A stretch of 64,000 nucleotides of DNA from an uncultured Acetatifactor sp. (GCA_910583845.1 CAJUAB010000004.1:172662-236661); one strand, 5' to 3'. Positions 1-8,700 are shown, counted from the first letter of the stretch. The notes: generated from the sequence alone by a model not told the origin. Numbers and translations are program-made.

Positions 1-1
1 G

Positions 2-973
2 GGTATTGTCTCAAATCCATTATCTGCTTTAAGACATCGGCACAATGTTCTTCCGAATGTATGGATTTCTGTCTGGAATATTATTGGCATGATCTGGCTG
101 ATAGGAAGCATATGCTCCTTAATTTGCCTATTCTACAATAATTGGAAGTTGAAAATGCTGATTCGGACAAACAGCAGGGACGTTACTACACAGGAGCCTT
201 ATATCTCTATTCTGAATGAGTTGTGTACAGAGAAACAGCGTAAGAGAATTCGCCTGCGTACTACCAAGTTTGTCAACGTTCCTATGGTCATGGGACTTCG
301 TAACGCTTTCATCTTAATACCCGCAGACATTGACTCCTCCGACAAGGAGGTCATGTTTGCTCTGCGACACGAAATTTACCATTATGTGCATCATGACTTG
401 TGGCTAAAGTTCGCTGTCAACTGTCTGGTTGCAGCCTATTGGTGGAATCCCTTCGCACATCTGTTAAGCAGACAAATCGGCGTCCTGCTGGAGATGCGGG
501 TTGATGATTCTATAATCTCTGAAGGAAAAGATACCACGATTGGCTATCTGGCCTGTATGGTACACTATATGGGAGGCGACCCGGACAGGGATGATATCTC
601 TTCCCCATATGCAGGACTGGCTTTTAAAAGAAAAAGTAGTTTGTCACGCCGATTCCATATGATAGAAAACAGAGGACACAAACATGACTATCTGTTGTCT
701 ACTGTAATGTTACTTATTATGGTTAGCCTATACATAGGTTCTTACCTTTTCATATTTGAAAACAGTACATATGGACAAGAGATTTGCGAATCGGATACTT
801 TTATCACCCCACGTGATGATGAATGCTTCGCAGTTCAAAATGGCAATGGCACCTACACCATTTATATCCTCAGTTTGGGGATTAATGAAACCGTTAACTC
901 TTTAGAACATTATGAGGGAATAAAGATTTATTCCAGCAAGGAGGAATACAATGAAACAATCCAAAATCCGTAA
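2..973 (+). CDS. M56 family (BlaR1/MecR1-type) membrane metallopeptidase, 5' end missing
   Basis: The reading frame is open from the left edge, so the N-terminal membrane part lies outside the window; the first ATG inside it is at 89. A zinc-peptidase HExxH motif (RHEIYHYVHHD) lies at nt 365-397, followed by the YWWNPFAH segment typical of M56 peptidases. One hydrophobic segment near nt 690-760 would put a short C-terminal tail outside the cell. M56 proteins are membrane sensors that cleave repressors such as BlaI, but this C-terminus is too short for a penicillin-binding domain, so the ligand is unknown. The next gene overlaps the 3' end by 23 nt, so the two are probably co-transcribed. Family assignment is firm; the role is inferred. 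Confidence 0.85.
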   Translation, partial: GIVSNPLSALRHRHNVLPNVWISVWNIIGMIWLIGSICSLICLFYNNWKLKMLIRTNSRDVTTQEPYISILNELCTEKQRKRIRLRTTKFVNVPMVMGLRNAFILIPADIDSSDKEVMFALRHEIYHYVHHDLWLKFAVNCLVAAYWWNPFAHLLSRQIGVLLEMRVDDSIISEGKDTTIGYLACMVHYMGGDPDRDDISSPYAGLAFKRKSSLSRRFHMIENRGHKHDYLLSTVMLLIMVSLYIGSYLFIFENSTYGQEICESDTFITPRDDECFAVQNGNGTYTIYILSLGINETVNSLEHYEGIKIYSSKEEYNETIQNP

Positions 974-1217
974 ATTATTTCTTGTGAGTGCATTATGCAG
1001 TATGTCACTGCTATTCACAGCCCCCAGTTTAACCATACAGGCAAGTGCTGCTACGCCGCCTAGTTCGGAAACCATTTCGCCTCAAGCAGATGTCATTACC
1101 TGGGTTTATGAGCGAAGGGGCAACGAAGTATGGAAGTGTTTATATAATACCTCACTGGGTATATGGGTTGGCGATTGGATTTATGTGGGTGAAGTAGGAT
1201 CAGGTGAGATGCCCTAA
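951..1217 (+). CDS. Small secreted peptide (88 aa) coupled to the M56 peptidase gene
   Basis: The start is set by a strong AAGGAGG site 6-7 nt before the ATG, inside the end of the M56 gene. Residues 1-33 form a signal peptide: a basic start (MKQSKIRK), a hydrophobic core and an ASA-A cleavage site. The mature part of about 55 residues is rich in Trp, Tyr and Gly (for example IWVGDWIYV) and has a single Cys. No enzymatic motif is visible. Small secreted proteins with this W-G-W pattern are found beside BlaR1-like peptidases in Firmicutes, as far as I recall. It could be a signal, a ligand or a substrate of the neighbour. An 8-bp perfect stem (1271-1278/1295-1302) lies just downstream. Confidence 0.7.
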   Translation: MKQSKIRKLFLVSALCSMSLLFTAPSLTIQASAATPPSSETISPQADVITWVYERRGNEVWKCLYNTSLGIWVGDWIYVGEVGSGEMP

Positions 1218-1431
1218 CCCACGTACGAATGATTCAGCACCCGGTAAGACGCTGTACAAGCTGTGAAAAGACTGGCTCTGAGGCTTATGCCCCGGAGCCA
1301 GTTCATTTGAAGGTGTGACTAACGTTGTTTCTTTGAGCTTTCATCCTGAGCAGATTTTCACTTACCGGAAATATCCGGAAACCCAGCATTTGCAAATGTT
1401 TACGGTTAGAGGGAAGTAATTTCAGATTAGG

Positions 1432-1469
1432 CGGTATAGCCCCGATTACAAGGGCTGTACCGTCTTTTT
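1432..1469 (+). terminator. Rho-independent terminator after the M56/secreted peptide pair
   Basis: An 11-bp stem (1432-1442 with 1452-1462, one G-U pair) with a 9-nt loop is followed directly by TCTTTTT on the plus strand. It also separates this unit from the convergent recombinase remnant. Confidence 0.7.
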
Positions 1470-1475
1470 GAGTTC

Positions 1476-2808
1476 CTATGCGCCTTGCCGTTTCGGTTGC
1501 GTGGCAGAAAGGAAATTGATTTCCCCTACAAAGTTGAAAACAATATCTACTTTCTGTACCCGTTTCCCGTCCACCTTTTCCGGCGCATGGACTATGATTT
1601 TCTTGATAAATTCATTGACGATTGCGGGGGTGAGTTCCTTTATCCCCACATACTTGCGGATAATCGCGGCGAAGCTGTCAAAATCGCTTTTGTTCTGTTC
1701 GTAGGTATCGACTTCCTGCTGGTCTGCCTTGACCTTTTCTTCCAGTTCCCGCTGTTCCGCTTCATACTCTGCGGACAGCTTCAAAAATCTGTCATGGCTG
1801 ATTGCACCGCTTATGTCGTCCTCATAAATCCGCTTGAAGATACGGTCAAGTTCCGCTATCCGCTTCCTCGCCTGTCCGACTTCACGTTTCCGGCGCTTCA
1901 TTTCCTTTTCCGTTTCAGCGGAGCGTTGCTGATACATCATTTCATGGAAAGCCATGATGTCATCAAAGAAAAGGGCGGTCACATCAAATATCCTGCTCCA
2001 CACTATCTGCTTCAACACTTCCTCGCGGATAAAATGAGCCGTACAGTTTCCCGTATTACTTTTATATTTTGCACAGCGGTAATGGTCTTGTGAGCCGTTA
2101 AAACTTTTGCAAGTGGCGAAGTGTAATTTGCTTCCACAGTCTGCACAATATACCAAGCCGGAAAACAATCCCTGTCTGTCCGCTTTTGTAGGGCGGCGTT
2201 TGTTTGCCCTTAGTTCCTGCACCCGTTCAAAAACGGCGTCCTCCACAATCACTTCATGAGCATTGAAGAAGATAGCCTGCTGTTCCTTTGTGGTTGGAAT
2301 CCGCTTTTTCAGTTTGTGGGATTTGGAGTAGCTTTTGAAGTTCACCGTATGCCCGCAGTAGTCCATGCGCTCCAAAATACCTACAATGGTACTATCCCTC
2401 CAATCATAGGGATTTTCGGGAAGTGCTTTCCCTTTTTTCTTTGCGTAGTGGGCTTTGGCAGTCAGTACCTTATCTTCTTTGAGGATTTTTGCTATCTGCA
2501 TGGGACCTTTCCCACCGATACATAAATCAAAAATCCGTTTCACCACAGCGGCGGCTTCCTCGTCTACAATCCATTGCTTTTTGTCCGTAGGGCTTACTAT
2601 GTAGCCATAGGGCGGCTTTGTCAGATGTTCCCCCGCCTGTCCCTGTGCCCGTTTGATTGCCCGTACCTTTTTGCTTGTGTCTTTGGCGTAAAAATCATTG
2701 AAAAGGTTACGGAACGGGGTAAAATCGTTGTCGCCTTTTGCGCTGTCTACACCGTCATTGATTGCGATATATCTCACATCACGCTCTACGAAAAAGGAAA
2801 CAACGTTT
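1476..2808 (-). pseudogene. Large serine recombinase, N-terminal catalytic region lost
   Basis: The conserved parts of a TnpX-like large serine recombinase are readable: a Recombinase domain (from KPPYGYIVSP on), a zinc ribbon with two Cys pairs (YCADCGSK and later CAKYKSNTGNC), a coiled coil and a C-terminal DUF4368-like region. Homologues run to about 530-560 aa; only 433 aa follow the first usable start (GTG at 2777). The family frame can be followed back to about 2808, ending at FFVERDVRYIAIND. About 100 N-terminal residues, including the catalytic serine, are absent, and an unrelated FMN-binding fragment begins at that point on the other strand. The protein cannot be an active recombinase. 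It marks the scar of an integrated element. Confidence 0.85.
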
Positions 2809-3039
2809 AGTAATTTAGATATTTCAAATGTTCCCGACGGAGTTTATATCGGAGAATATGATGTGGATTTTGTTTATGCCAAAGTGGAAGTAACAGTTCA
2901 AAACGGAGTAATTACAAATATTGATATTCTGGAGCATAAAAACGGGCGCGGAAGCAACGCAGAAGTTGTTGTTGACAGAATTGTTGAAGAACAGAAAATA
3001 GAAGTTGACGCTGGATCGGGGGCAACAGTTACGCAGTAG
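2802..3039 (+). pseudogene. FMN-binding domain fragment, truncated at both ends
   Basis: The frame reads DGVYIGEYDVDFVYAKVEV, then EHKNGRGSNAE and a final VDAGSGAT. This is the characteristic pattern of FMN_bind domains, in which a Ser/Thr near SGAT carries the flavin in flavinylated family members. The fragment starts exactly where the recombinase is cut and stops right after SGAT, so the usual 20 or so closing residues are missing. There is no start codon or ribosome binding site of its own. It is read as a gene remnant left by element insertion or deletion. The 110 bases after it (3040-3153) hold no gene I can recognise. Confidence 0.65.
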
Positions 3040-3153
3040 AGGTTATTTTGCCCTTGATTTATGCGGAGTTGCGGGCGTTGAAATGACGGGGCAAGAGTTT
3101 TATATGCTTGCCCTCAAAAATGGCATTCTATTTCGTAACAAAGTTTTTTATAT

Positions 3154-4449
3154 TTAGATTATTTTACTGGAATTAATAATTATAAGTTCTGAAATTGCTT
3201 TTACTAAAGGAATTTCTTTTTGTAATTCGCTTTCATCTTTATATGGTTTGTATCGTTCTTGGTTTTTTCCGCTTTTACTATGCACCAAAGAATTTCTTGT
3301 AAAATAAACACGCCTTGCTATTTGAGTATATACACCTTGCATATCTGTCCATGGAATAAGCGGAGCATTGCAAAATGCCACTTTAGTAGACTGATAATAC
3401 AAAACGGCACTAGAATCTATTGAAGATATACGATTCTTTAATTCGTCTATTGCTATATACTCATTTAATACATATTTTAAAGATTCTAGTTCATTCCCCT
3501 GCCCCGATTCATCATTCATGCGCAAACGATTTTTAACAAACATAGCCATTTCGTAGATTTTATCATCATTTTTATAGGAAAATCCTGGATTTGTTATTTT
3601 ATCTCTTAAATCATTAATCATCTTCTTTTTAAATACTTCATCATAAAAATATTCCATTATATGATAAAATGAAATATATTTAATATATGCATCATTTGAA
3701 GAAAGAGCCAACTTGTAATAATCTACCACATCACTCATGTACTCTCGCAACGGAGGTGTATCTAATTGTTCAAAATCAATTCTTTCTTTTGCTGTTCGAG
3801 TTAAATGAAACATTTCCTCAATATTTGGAAACTCTATTAATGCAAGAGCAGAACGGTACATAAATTGAAATATGAAAGATGTCTTATACTTTCTAAATGC
3901 TCCAAGTGATTTACCTTCAGTAGTTTCAATTTTGAGGGATAGTTCACCTATCATTCGTGGCAAAAGATTTTGTAAAGACAATTCTTGCTCATCATTCCCA
4001 AATCGACGTATGGAATCAGAGGCTCGCATTAGGTGTGCTGGTAACGGTATGCGACGACTATTTTGTCTATTACTTATATCAGCAATGCTGATTAGTAAAA
4101 ATGCGCAATATTCCATTGTTGGAAACCCCAATATATATTTAATTCCATTTGTTGTATCATCCGAAACAACCGGATAATGTTCTCTACTCACTAAATAATA
4201 ATCAAAATCAATCGCCACTTCATAGTGACTTGAAGAATATAATTCTAGATTTTCATTGCCCATACTCATAGCAAGATCGTATAACTCTTTCAACTCAGAA
4301 TTGCTAATTGTAAAATCAGTTATGTCTGATGTTCCCCCTAAATAATATCTGTTTTGTATAGAAACTCCAATATCATTCTCATTTTCTTCAATATTTCTAC
4401 AGCCAAACATTCTTCCGACTATTTTTTTAAATTCATAAAATGTAGCCAT
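3154..4449 (-). CDS. HEPN-like protein of unknown function, possible defence RNase
   Basis: The start is the ATG at 4449, seven codons inside a longer TTG-started frame, because GGAGA sits 7 nt upstream of it. The 431-aa protein is A+T-rich in its codons, unlike genes from 5 kb on. Near its C-terminus it carries RNSLVH (R385-x4-H390), which matches the R-x4-6-H active-site motif of HEPN ribonucleases. A helical stretch before it (YIKYISFYHIMEYFYDEVF) resembles Apea-like HEPN proteins. No signal peptide or membrane segment is seen. HEPN proteins in accessory regions often belong to abortive-infection or toxin systems, and its position beside element debris fits that. The family match rests on motif and layout only. 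Confidence 0.55.
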   Translation of the reverse strand: MATFYEFKKIVGRMFGCRNIEENENDIGVSIQNRYYLGGTSDITDFTISNSELKELYDLAMSMGNENLELYSSSHYEVAIDFDYYLVSREHYPVVSDDTTNGIKYILGFPTMEYCAFLLISIADISNRQNSRRIPLPAHLMRASDSIRRFGNDEQELSLQNLLPRMIGELSLKIETTEGKSLGAFRKYKTSFIFQFMYRSALALIEFPNIEEMFHLTRTAKERIDFEQLDTPPLREYMSDVVDYYKLALSSNDAYIKYISFYHIMEYFYDEVFKKKMINDLRDKITNPGFSYKNDDKIYEMAMFVKNRLRMNDESGQGNELESLKYVLNEYIAIDELKNRISSIDSSAVLYYQSTKVAFCNAPLIPWTDMQGVYTQIARRVYFTRNSLVHSKSGKNQERYKPYKDESELQKEIPLVKAISELIIINSSKII

Positions 4450-4585
4450 TTTATTTCTCCATCTTAACAATATTTTTCAATTTACCAAATTTAAATTGAC
4501 CTAATTGTACCAAGCCGCTACGCGGCAGCTTGCCTAGGTTACCTCATTGTGATATACTACAGCCATGGCAAATTTATCGATATAT

Positions 4586-4864
4586 TTTCTGACAATTCTC
4601 CAAATTGAATCCGAAAGAATACTAATTCCATAGCAGAATTGTCAGAAAGCAGTCCCGCATCTTAGTACAATCGTGAAGAATCACATTCAGGGCAGCTTTA
4701 TCATTTGTGGAAAGTTGCTCTTTCTTTCTGCCCTGAATCTGATACTTCACTTAGGTATTATACCATACATTTTGAAAAACTGCTATAAAATCAAGATAGC
4801 TATAATAAGTGTTTAGCAGAAAAGCAGAGAACCGACCACTAATGAAAGTGATGTGTTCTCTGCT
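4586..4864. repeat. Three successive inverted repeats in a gene-free stretch (4450-5055)
   Basis: Three perfect stems follow one another: 14 bp (4586-4599/4635-4648), 11 bp (4685-4695/4728-4738) and 10 bp (4823-4832/4855-4864). None is followed by a clear T-run in either direction, so they are not simple terminators. The rest of 4450-5055 shows no gene I can support. The stretch may be the end region of the mobile element or a structured RNA. Confidence 0.6.
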
Positions 4865-5055
4865 CTTGCTGCACCCTGTTTGTCAGCGTTGATAATAAGT
4901 TGTTGTGAATACTTCCTTGTCAACGTAAAACTAAGGACTTGCGGGCTTTTCCCACCCCCGGCCTCTGGAATAAGATACAAGGGCATAGACCCCAAAATAG
5001 AAGCACTACCTATGGGTAGATTTTGCATTTTCTAAACAGTCCAGCAGGCTGAAAT

Positions 5056-5478
5056 TCATCGCTCGGTTTGCTCGGTCATAATTCCCCAACGAATACCAAA
5101 TCTATCAACAAAAACAACCCGGCAAGAACTATAGGGCGTTGCTTCCATTTGATATATTGTCTTACTTCCTTCTTTCATGATTTCATATGCTCGTTGCACC
5201 TCTTCTTTTGTATCATACATAATAGTAAGAAAATTGGAGTAGCACGTTTGAAATTCGATATCCACATGGTCACTCATGATAATTCTTTGATTATCCAATA
5301 CAAGTTCCGAATGGTATATATATTCTTTTTGATTTTCCTTAAGCAACGGAATATATGCAGGGTCATTCGCCTCTCCGTATGTAATCATACAACTAATCTT
5401 TCCATTAAATGCCTTTTCATACATTTGAATTGCTTCCCGACAGTTCCCTCCAAAATTTAGTGTAGGTACAATCTGCAT
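5056..5478 (-). CDS. VOC (PhnB-like) family protein
   Basis: AAAGGAG lies 7 nt before the ATG at 5478, which makes it a better start than the ATGs 18-21 nt upstream. The 140-aa product begins QIVPTLNFGGNCREAIQMYEKAF, shortened here as the typical opening of PhnB/3-demethylubiquinone-methyltransferase-like VOC proteins, and ends with DRFGIRWGI, the usual last strand. These are cytosolic metal- or ligand-binding proteins related to glyoxalases and bleomycin-resistance proteins. No substrate can be assigned. It is a single gene, not obviously in an operon, at the border between the A+T-rich patch and normal chromosome. Confidence 0.8.
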   Translation of the reverse strand: MQIVPTLNFGGNCREAIQMYEKAFNGKISCMITYGEANDPAYIPLLKENQKEYIYHSELVLDNQRIIMSDHVDIEFQTCYSNFLTIMYDTKEEVQRAYEIMKEGSKTIYQMEATPYSSCRVVFVDRFGIRWGIMTEQTER

Positions 5479-5539
5479 TTTGTGCTCCTTTTCCATCATC
5501 TTTCAATTTATTGGTAAATCATCATATTACTCTCTTTCT

Positions 5540-6036
5540 CTAAATCATCAGGCCATACTCCTGATATAACTCTTTCCGGTCCTGCTCGCTGTCAGCCGCT
5601 CTCATTGCATCTTCCATACGCCCATCCGCAAATAATCTTTGCATCAGCGTTGCCATAAGCGTCTCACCCTGCTTCCTGCCACGTGCTTCGCCTCGTATTT
5701 CACCCTGCCGCTCTCCTTTTTCTATCAGTTCCTGCGCCACCCAGCACATTGTCATCCGCGCTCCTTTCTGCTTTGCAGCTTTCACATCCGGCAAAAGATC
5801 CATATATCTTTTTTCTCCTGTAAACACTGCCATGAGTTCGGTTATCTCTTCCGGATAGTTTAATTCCGTGTCATCTGCCAACGCAGGTTGTCCAAGCCGC
5901 CTGTTCCTGAAAAATCTTGCTACCGCCCTGAAATCGCTCTGGAAAGAGGCAATGGCATTGTCCTCCAAAAAAGCAATATCAAGCACATGGATTCGATAAT
6001 CCTGGAAATATGGCTCCGGCTCCTCTGGAATTGTCC
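5540..6036 (-). pseudogene. Partial tandem copy of the neighbouring Rpn-type nuclease gene
   Basis: The region is nearly identical to the last 165 or so codons of the gene at 6049-6975 and in the same orientation. The shared frame begins right after a TAA, with GTIPEEPEPYFQDYRIH, so there is no N-terminal nuclease part and no ribosome binding site. It lacks 8 residues of the RGE-rich linker (MRGEERGE) that the full copy has, so that linker behaves like a small variable repeat. It is read as a truncated duplicate. Confidence 0.8.
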
Positions 6037-6048
6037 CATCTTAAGTGC

Positions 6049-6975
6049 TTAATTCATCAGGCCATACTCCTGATACAACTCTTTCCGGTCCCGCTCACTG
6101 TCAGCCGCTCTCTTTGCGTCTTCCATACGCCCATCCGCAAATAATCTTTGCATCAGCGTCGCCATAAGCGTCTCACCCTGCTTCCTGCCACGTGCTTCGC
6201 CTCGCATTTCTCCTCGTTCTTCGCCTCGCATTTCACCCTGCCGCTCTCCTTTTTCTATCAGTTCCTGCGCCACCCAGCACATTGTCATCCGCGCTCCTTT
6301 CTGCTTTGCAGCTTTCACATCCGGCAAAAGATCCATATATCTTTTTTCTCCTGTAAACACTGCCATGAGTTCGGTTATCTCTTCCGGATAGTTTAATTCC
6401 GTGTCATCTGCCAACGCAGGTTGTCCAAGACGCCTGTTCCTGAAAAATCTTGCCACCGCCCTGAAATCGCTCTGGAAAGAGTCGATAACGCTGTCCTCCA
6501 AAAAAGCAATATCAAACACATGGATTCGATAATCCTGGAAATATGGCTCCAGCTCCTCCGGAATTGTCCCCATCAGATCTCTCAAAGACTTCACTTTATT
6601 CCATCTGCTGTCACTGAAATTCAAAACAACGGTTATGACAGGATGCAGTTTTCCCTTTTCGTGTTCTATCTGGTCCTTGTAGCTTGCGCTATCATATCCC
6701 ATAATTCGCACCGGCATCGTTCTTTCATAACCCGACTGGTTTTCTATTCCAAAGGATGCGATGATCAGGCAGAGTCCTTCCCCATATTTCTTGAACGTAT
6801 CTCTGCACTGCCCATGCAGTTTCCCCCTGTCGCTCTTGTACACAGACTCCGTTGGCCCGTTCCACAGGTTGCTCTCCTTGAGTACCCTCTTTTGAAAAAG
6901 CAATGTGTTCAGAATATCGGCAAACACATCGTTGTGATCCTCCAGCTTCTTTTCCACTAAATCCTTTTCCGCCAT
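6049..6975 (-). CDS. Rpn-type PD-(D/E)XK nuclease / putative transposase
   Basis: The start is supported by GGAAGGAGAG 4 nt before the ATG. The 308-aa product resembles the Rpn (recombination-promoting nuclease, transposase_31) family: an N-terminal region with HPVITVVLNF strands, a middle region shared with the truncated copy (FRAVARFFRNRR), and a charged linker of repeated RGE/ERGE units at about residues 245-270, before a short helical C-terminus (YQEYGLM). Rpn proteins are RecA-independent recombination nucleases, with variable DNA-binding tails. The PD-(D/E)XK residues are less clear here than in the second Rpn protein at 21970-22887. Activity is inferred. Confidence 0.7.
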   Translation of the reverse strand: MAEKDLVEKKLEDHNDVFADILNTLLFQKRVLKESNLWNGPTESVYKSDRGKLHGQCRDTFKKYGEGLCLIIASFGIENQSGYERTMPVRIMGYDSASYKDQIEHEKGKLHPVITVVLNFSDSRWNKVKSLRDLMGTIPEELEPYFQDYRIHVFDIAFLEDSVIDSFQSDFRAVARFFRNRRLGQPALADDTELNYPEEITELMAVFTGEKRYMDLLPDVKAAKQKGARMTMCWVAQELIEKGERQGEMRGEERGEMRGEARGRKQGETLMATLMQRLFADGRMEDAKRAADSERDRKELYQEYGLMN

Positions 6976-7310
6976 GTCTCTCCTTCCCCTGCCTCCGGCA
7001 GATGTCGTTTCTCAGCTATACCGGCTGTGGGGAAAGAGATGGCCGTTTCCCCTTAACAATACATAGCAAGGGAATCCGGCCCTATTCTATTATATGTTGT
7101 TACCCGGTATATAACCGTGTGGCCAGGCACAATCCTTCAGATGTAGACCGTATCCTGACATGCGTGATTCTTTTATCTTTTATGATTCTATGATAGCATA
7201 TGTTCTACAAAAAGGCAAGATGATTATTCACTGGCAGACAGGTTTGTGGCTGGTTCCCACTGATCTATTGCGTTCCACACCGATCTGTCCCACATGTTTC
7301 ATTATATACC

Positions 7311-7339
7311 TTGACAGGCGAGGTATCTTGCTTTATAAT
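7311..7339 (+). promoter_or_regulatory. Consensus promoter upstream of the padR operon
   Basis: TTGACA (7311-7316) and TATAAT (7334-7339) are separated by 17 bp, a perfect vegetative promoter. Transcription would start near 7346, leaving a 5' leader of about 125 nt that contains one copy of the dispersed repeat (7385-7420). The rest of 6976-7310 holds no gene I can support. Confidence 0.8.
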
Positions 7340-7384
7340 TTATCCATACCCAATGATCGGTGTGTCCGCGTCATCATCCTGCCA

Positions 7385-7420
7385 GAGCGTGTTGGGGAAA
7401 TGCTTTCCACGGATGCGCTT
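7385..7420 (+). repeat. Dispersed intergenic repeat, copy 1
   Basis: GAGCGTGTT followed by GAAATGCTTTCC matches the core shared with copies at 8701, 13515 and 29216. It lies in the leader of padR and contains GGAAA-TGC-TTTCC, a small hairpin. Confidence 0.5.
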
Positions 7421-7471
7421 TACGGCTTATGAAAGATCCGGGCACACCACGCCGGGGGAAAGGTCGTTCCC

Positions 7472-7816
7472 ATGTCAATCACAGCCGATATCATCCGTGG
7501 ACACACAGAGACCATCATTCTGGCCAGCCTGATGGAGCATGACAGCTACGGCTACCAGATCAATAAGGATATCCTGCGCAAAACGAATAACCGCTATGAA
7601 TTGAAAGAGGCAACTCTATACACCGCCTTTCGCAGGCTGGAGCAGGCAGGTTACATTACCACCTATTGGGGAGACGAGAGGGTAGGGGCCCGCCGCCGCT
7701 ACTATTCCATCACCCAGGAGGGACGCAAGGCCTGCGAACAAGGGCTTCGGGAGTGGAAGGAGGCAAAAGCGGTAATCGACAAGCTGCTGGAGCCCGATGA
7801 ATATGTGCGCGTTTAA
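7472..7816 (+). CDS. PadR family transcriptional regulator
   Basis: The 114-aa protein has the PadR winged helix: LMEHDSYGYQINKDI, then EATLYTAFRRLEQAGYI (the recognition helix) and RRYYSITQEGRKA (the wing). AAAGG is 9 nt before the ATG. PadR proteins are dimeric repressors that usually control the gene beside them. Here the next gene encodes a membrane protein with a PadR-associated N-terminal domain, 44 nt downstream. This pairing is common in Firmicutes, where the regulator represses its own operon under envelope or drug stress. The ligand is unknown. Confidence 0.92.
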   Translation: MSITADIIRGHTETIILASLMEHDSYGYQINKDILRKTNNRYELKEATLYTAFRRLEQAGYITTYWGDERVGARRRYYSITQEGRKACEQGLREWKEAKAVIDKLLEPDEYVRV

Positions 7817-7829
7817 CACAACTACTATA

Positions 7830-7860
7830 AAGGAGGGGGCGCGTTCAAGCGCCCGACATT
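7830..7860 (+). promoter_or_regulatory. Ribosome binding site separated from its start codon by a perfect hairpin
   Basis: AAGGAGG (7830-7836) is 24 nt from the ATG at 7861, too far for normal initiation. The gap is occupied by a 6-bp GC hairpin (GGGCGC 7837-7842, GCGCCC 7849-7854, loop GTTCAA). If folded it leaves an effective spacing of 6 nt. Confidence 0.75.
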
Positions 7861-8589
7861 ATGGATAACCTTCGAATCAGAAAATATATGGATCAGTTAT
7901 TTGACAGTGCGCCCGTGAATCGCCGCACTGTGGAATTGAAGGAAGAATTGATTGCCAATGCCCTGGAAAAGTATAACGATCTGACTCTGCGAGGCTATGG
8001 AGAGGATGAGGCTTTCCAGCTGGTCATCGGCTCCATCGGAGATGTGGGACAGCTTTTTGCAGATCTGGGCACGGATGACGATTATTCCCTGACCTACTAT
8101 CTGCAATGGGCGCGGGAAGCCCAGGAGAAAAAAGCTGTCCTGACTGCCATATCCGTAGGACTTTTCCTGCTGGCCGCAGTTGTACTGGTAGTCTCCTTCC
8201 TGCTGTATTGGTACAATATGAAATTCATTTATATTCACGGCCAGAACATGAACCTGCTGGGAATTGGTCTTGCTCTCCTGCTCTGCGTTGTGCCGGTCTC
8301 ATTGCTGGTATACGCCCGCAAGATTCAGCCTCCCATGGAACTGGCTGATTATACAGTCAGTCAGGCCGCTATAAGCCGCGAGACCAGGAAGCAACGCCGC
8401 AAACGCTTTAAACAGATCAAAGGCAGTCTGGAAGGATTGATGTGGCTGCTTATTGTAATCTTTTATTTCCTTGTCAGCTTCGCCACCCATGCCTGGTATA
8501 TTACCTGGATTGTTTTCCTGGGCGGGGCAGCGGTAGAATGCCTGCTGGACGCGCTTACCAAGATATTCTTTCCTGCGGATCAGGAATAA
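7861..8589 (+). CDS. Membrane protein with permease-prefix (PadR-partner) N-terminal domain
   Basis: The 242-aa product starts with a cytosolic helical domain of about 75 residues (RKYMDQLFDSAPVNRRTV, later GSIGDVGQLFADLG) like the permease prefix or DUF1700-type domains found beside PadR regulators. Four hydrophobic segments follow: about residues 98-122, 132-152, 195-212 and 215-235. No catalytic motif is visible. It is co-transcribed with padR, and translation appears to depend on the hairpin-bridged ribosome binding site. The family's function is unknown; a role in envelope-stress sensing is inferred. Confidence 0.75.
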   Translation: MDNLRIRKYMDQLFDSAPVNRRTVELKEELIANALEKYNDLTLRGYGEDEAFQLVIGSIGDVGQLFADLGTDDDYSLTYYLQWAREAQEKKAVLTAISVGLFLLAAVVLVVSFLLYWYNMKFIYIHGQNMNLLGIGLALLLCVVPVSLLVYARKIQPPMELADYTVSQAAISRETRKQRRKRFKQIKGSLEGLMWLLIVIFYFLVSFATHAWYITWIVFLGGAAVECLLDALTKIFFPADQE

Positions 8590-8650
8590 ATACGAACAGA
8601 AAATTTTGTATATGCAGGGACTACCATATACATGAAATATCATAAAAGAA

Positions 8651-8688
8651 AAAAGCGCATGGTTAAAATGTATAAGCCATGCGCTTTT
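8651..8688. terminator. Bidirectional terminator between the padR operon and the GH2 gene
   Basis: A perfect 12-bp stem AAAAGCGCATGG/CCATGCGCTTTT has T-rich flanks in both directions and serves two converging transcripts. Confidence 0.85.
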
Positions 8689-8700
8689 GTTCAACCCCCA

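Noticed and set aside
4813..5028. 71-codon minus-strand frame after the three hairpins
   Set aside because: No ribosome binding site, and it runs through a hairpin. Similar frames seem common in intergenic debris.
6976..7471. Short plus-strand frames of 60-96 codons before padR
   Set aside because: None has a ribosome binding site or plausible composition; the stretch is a promoter and leader region with a repeat.
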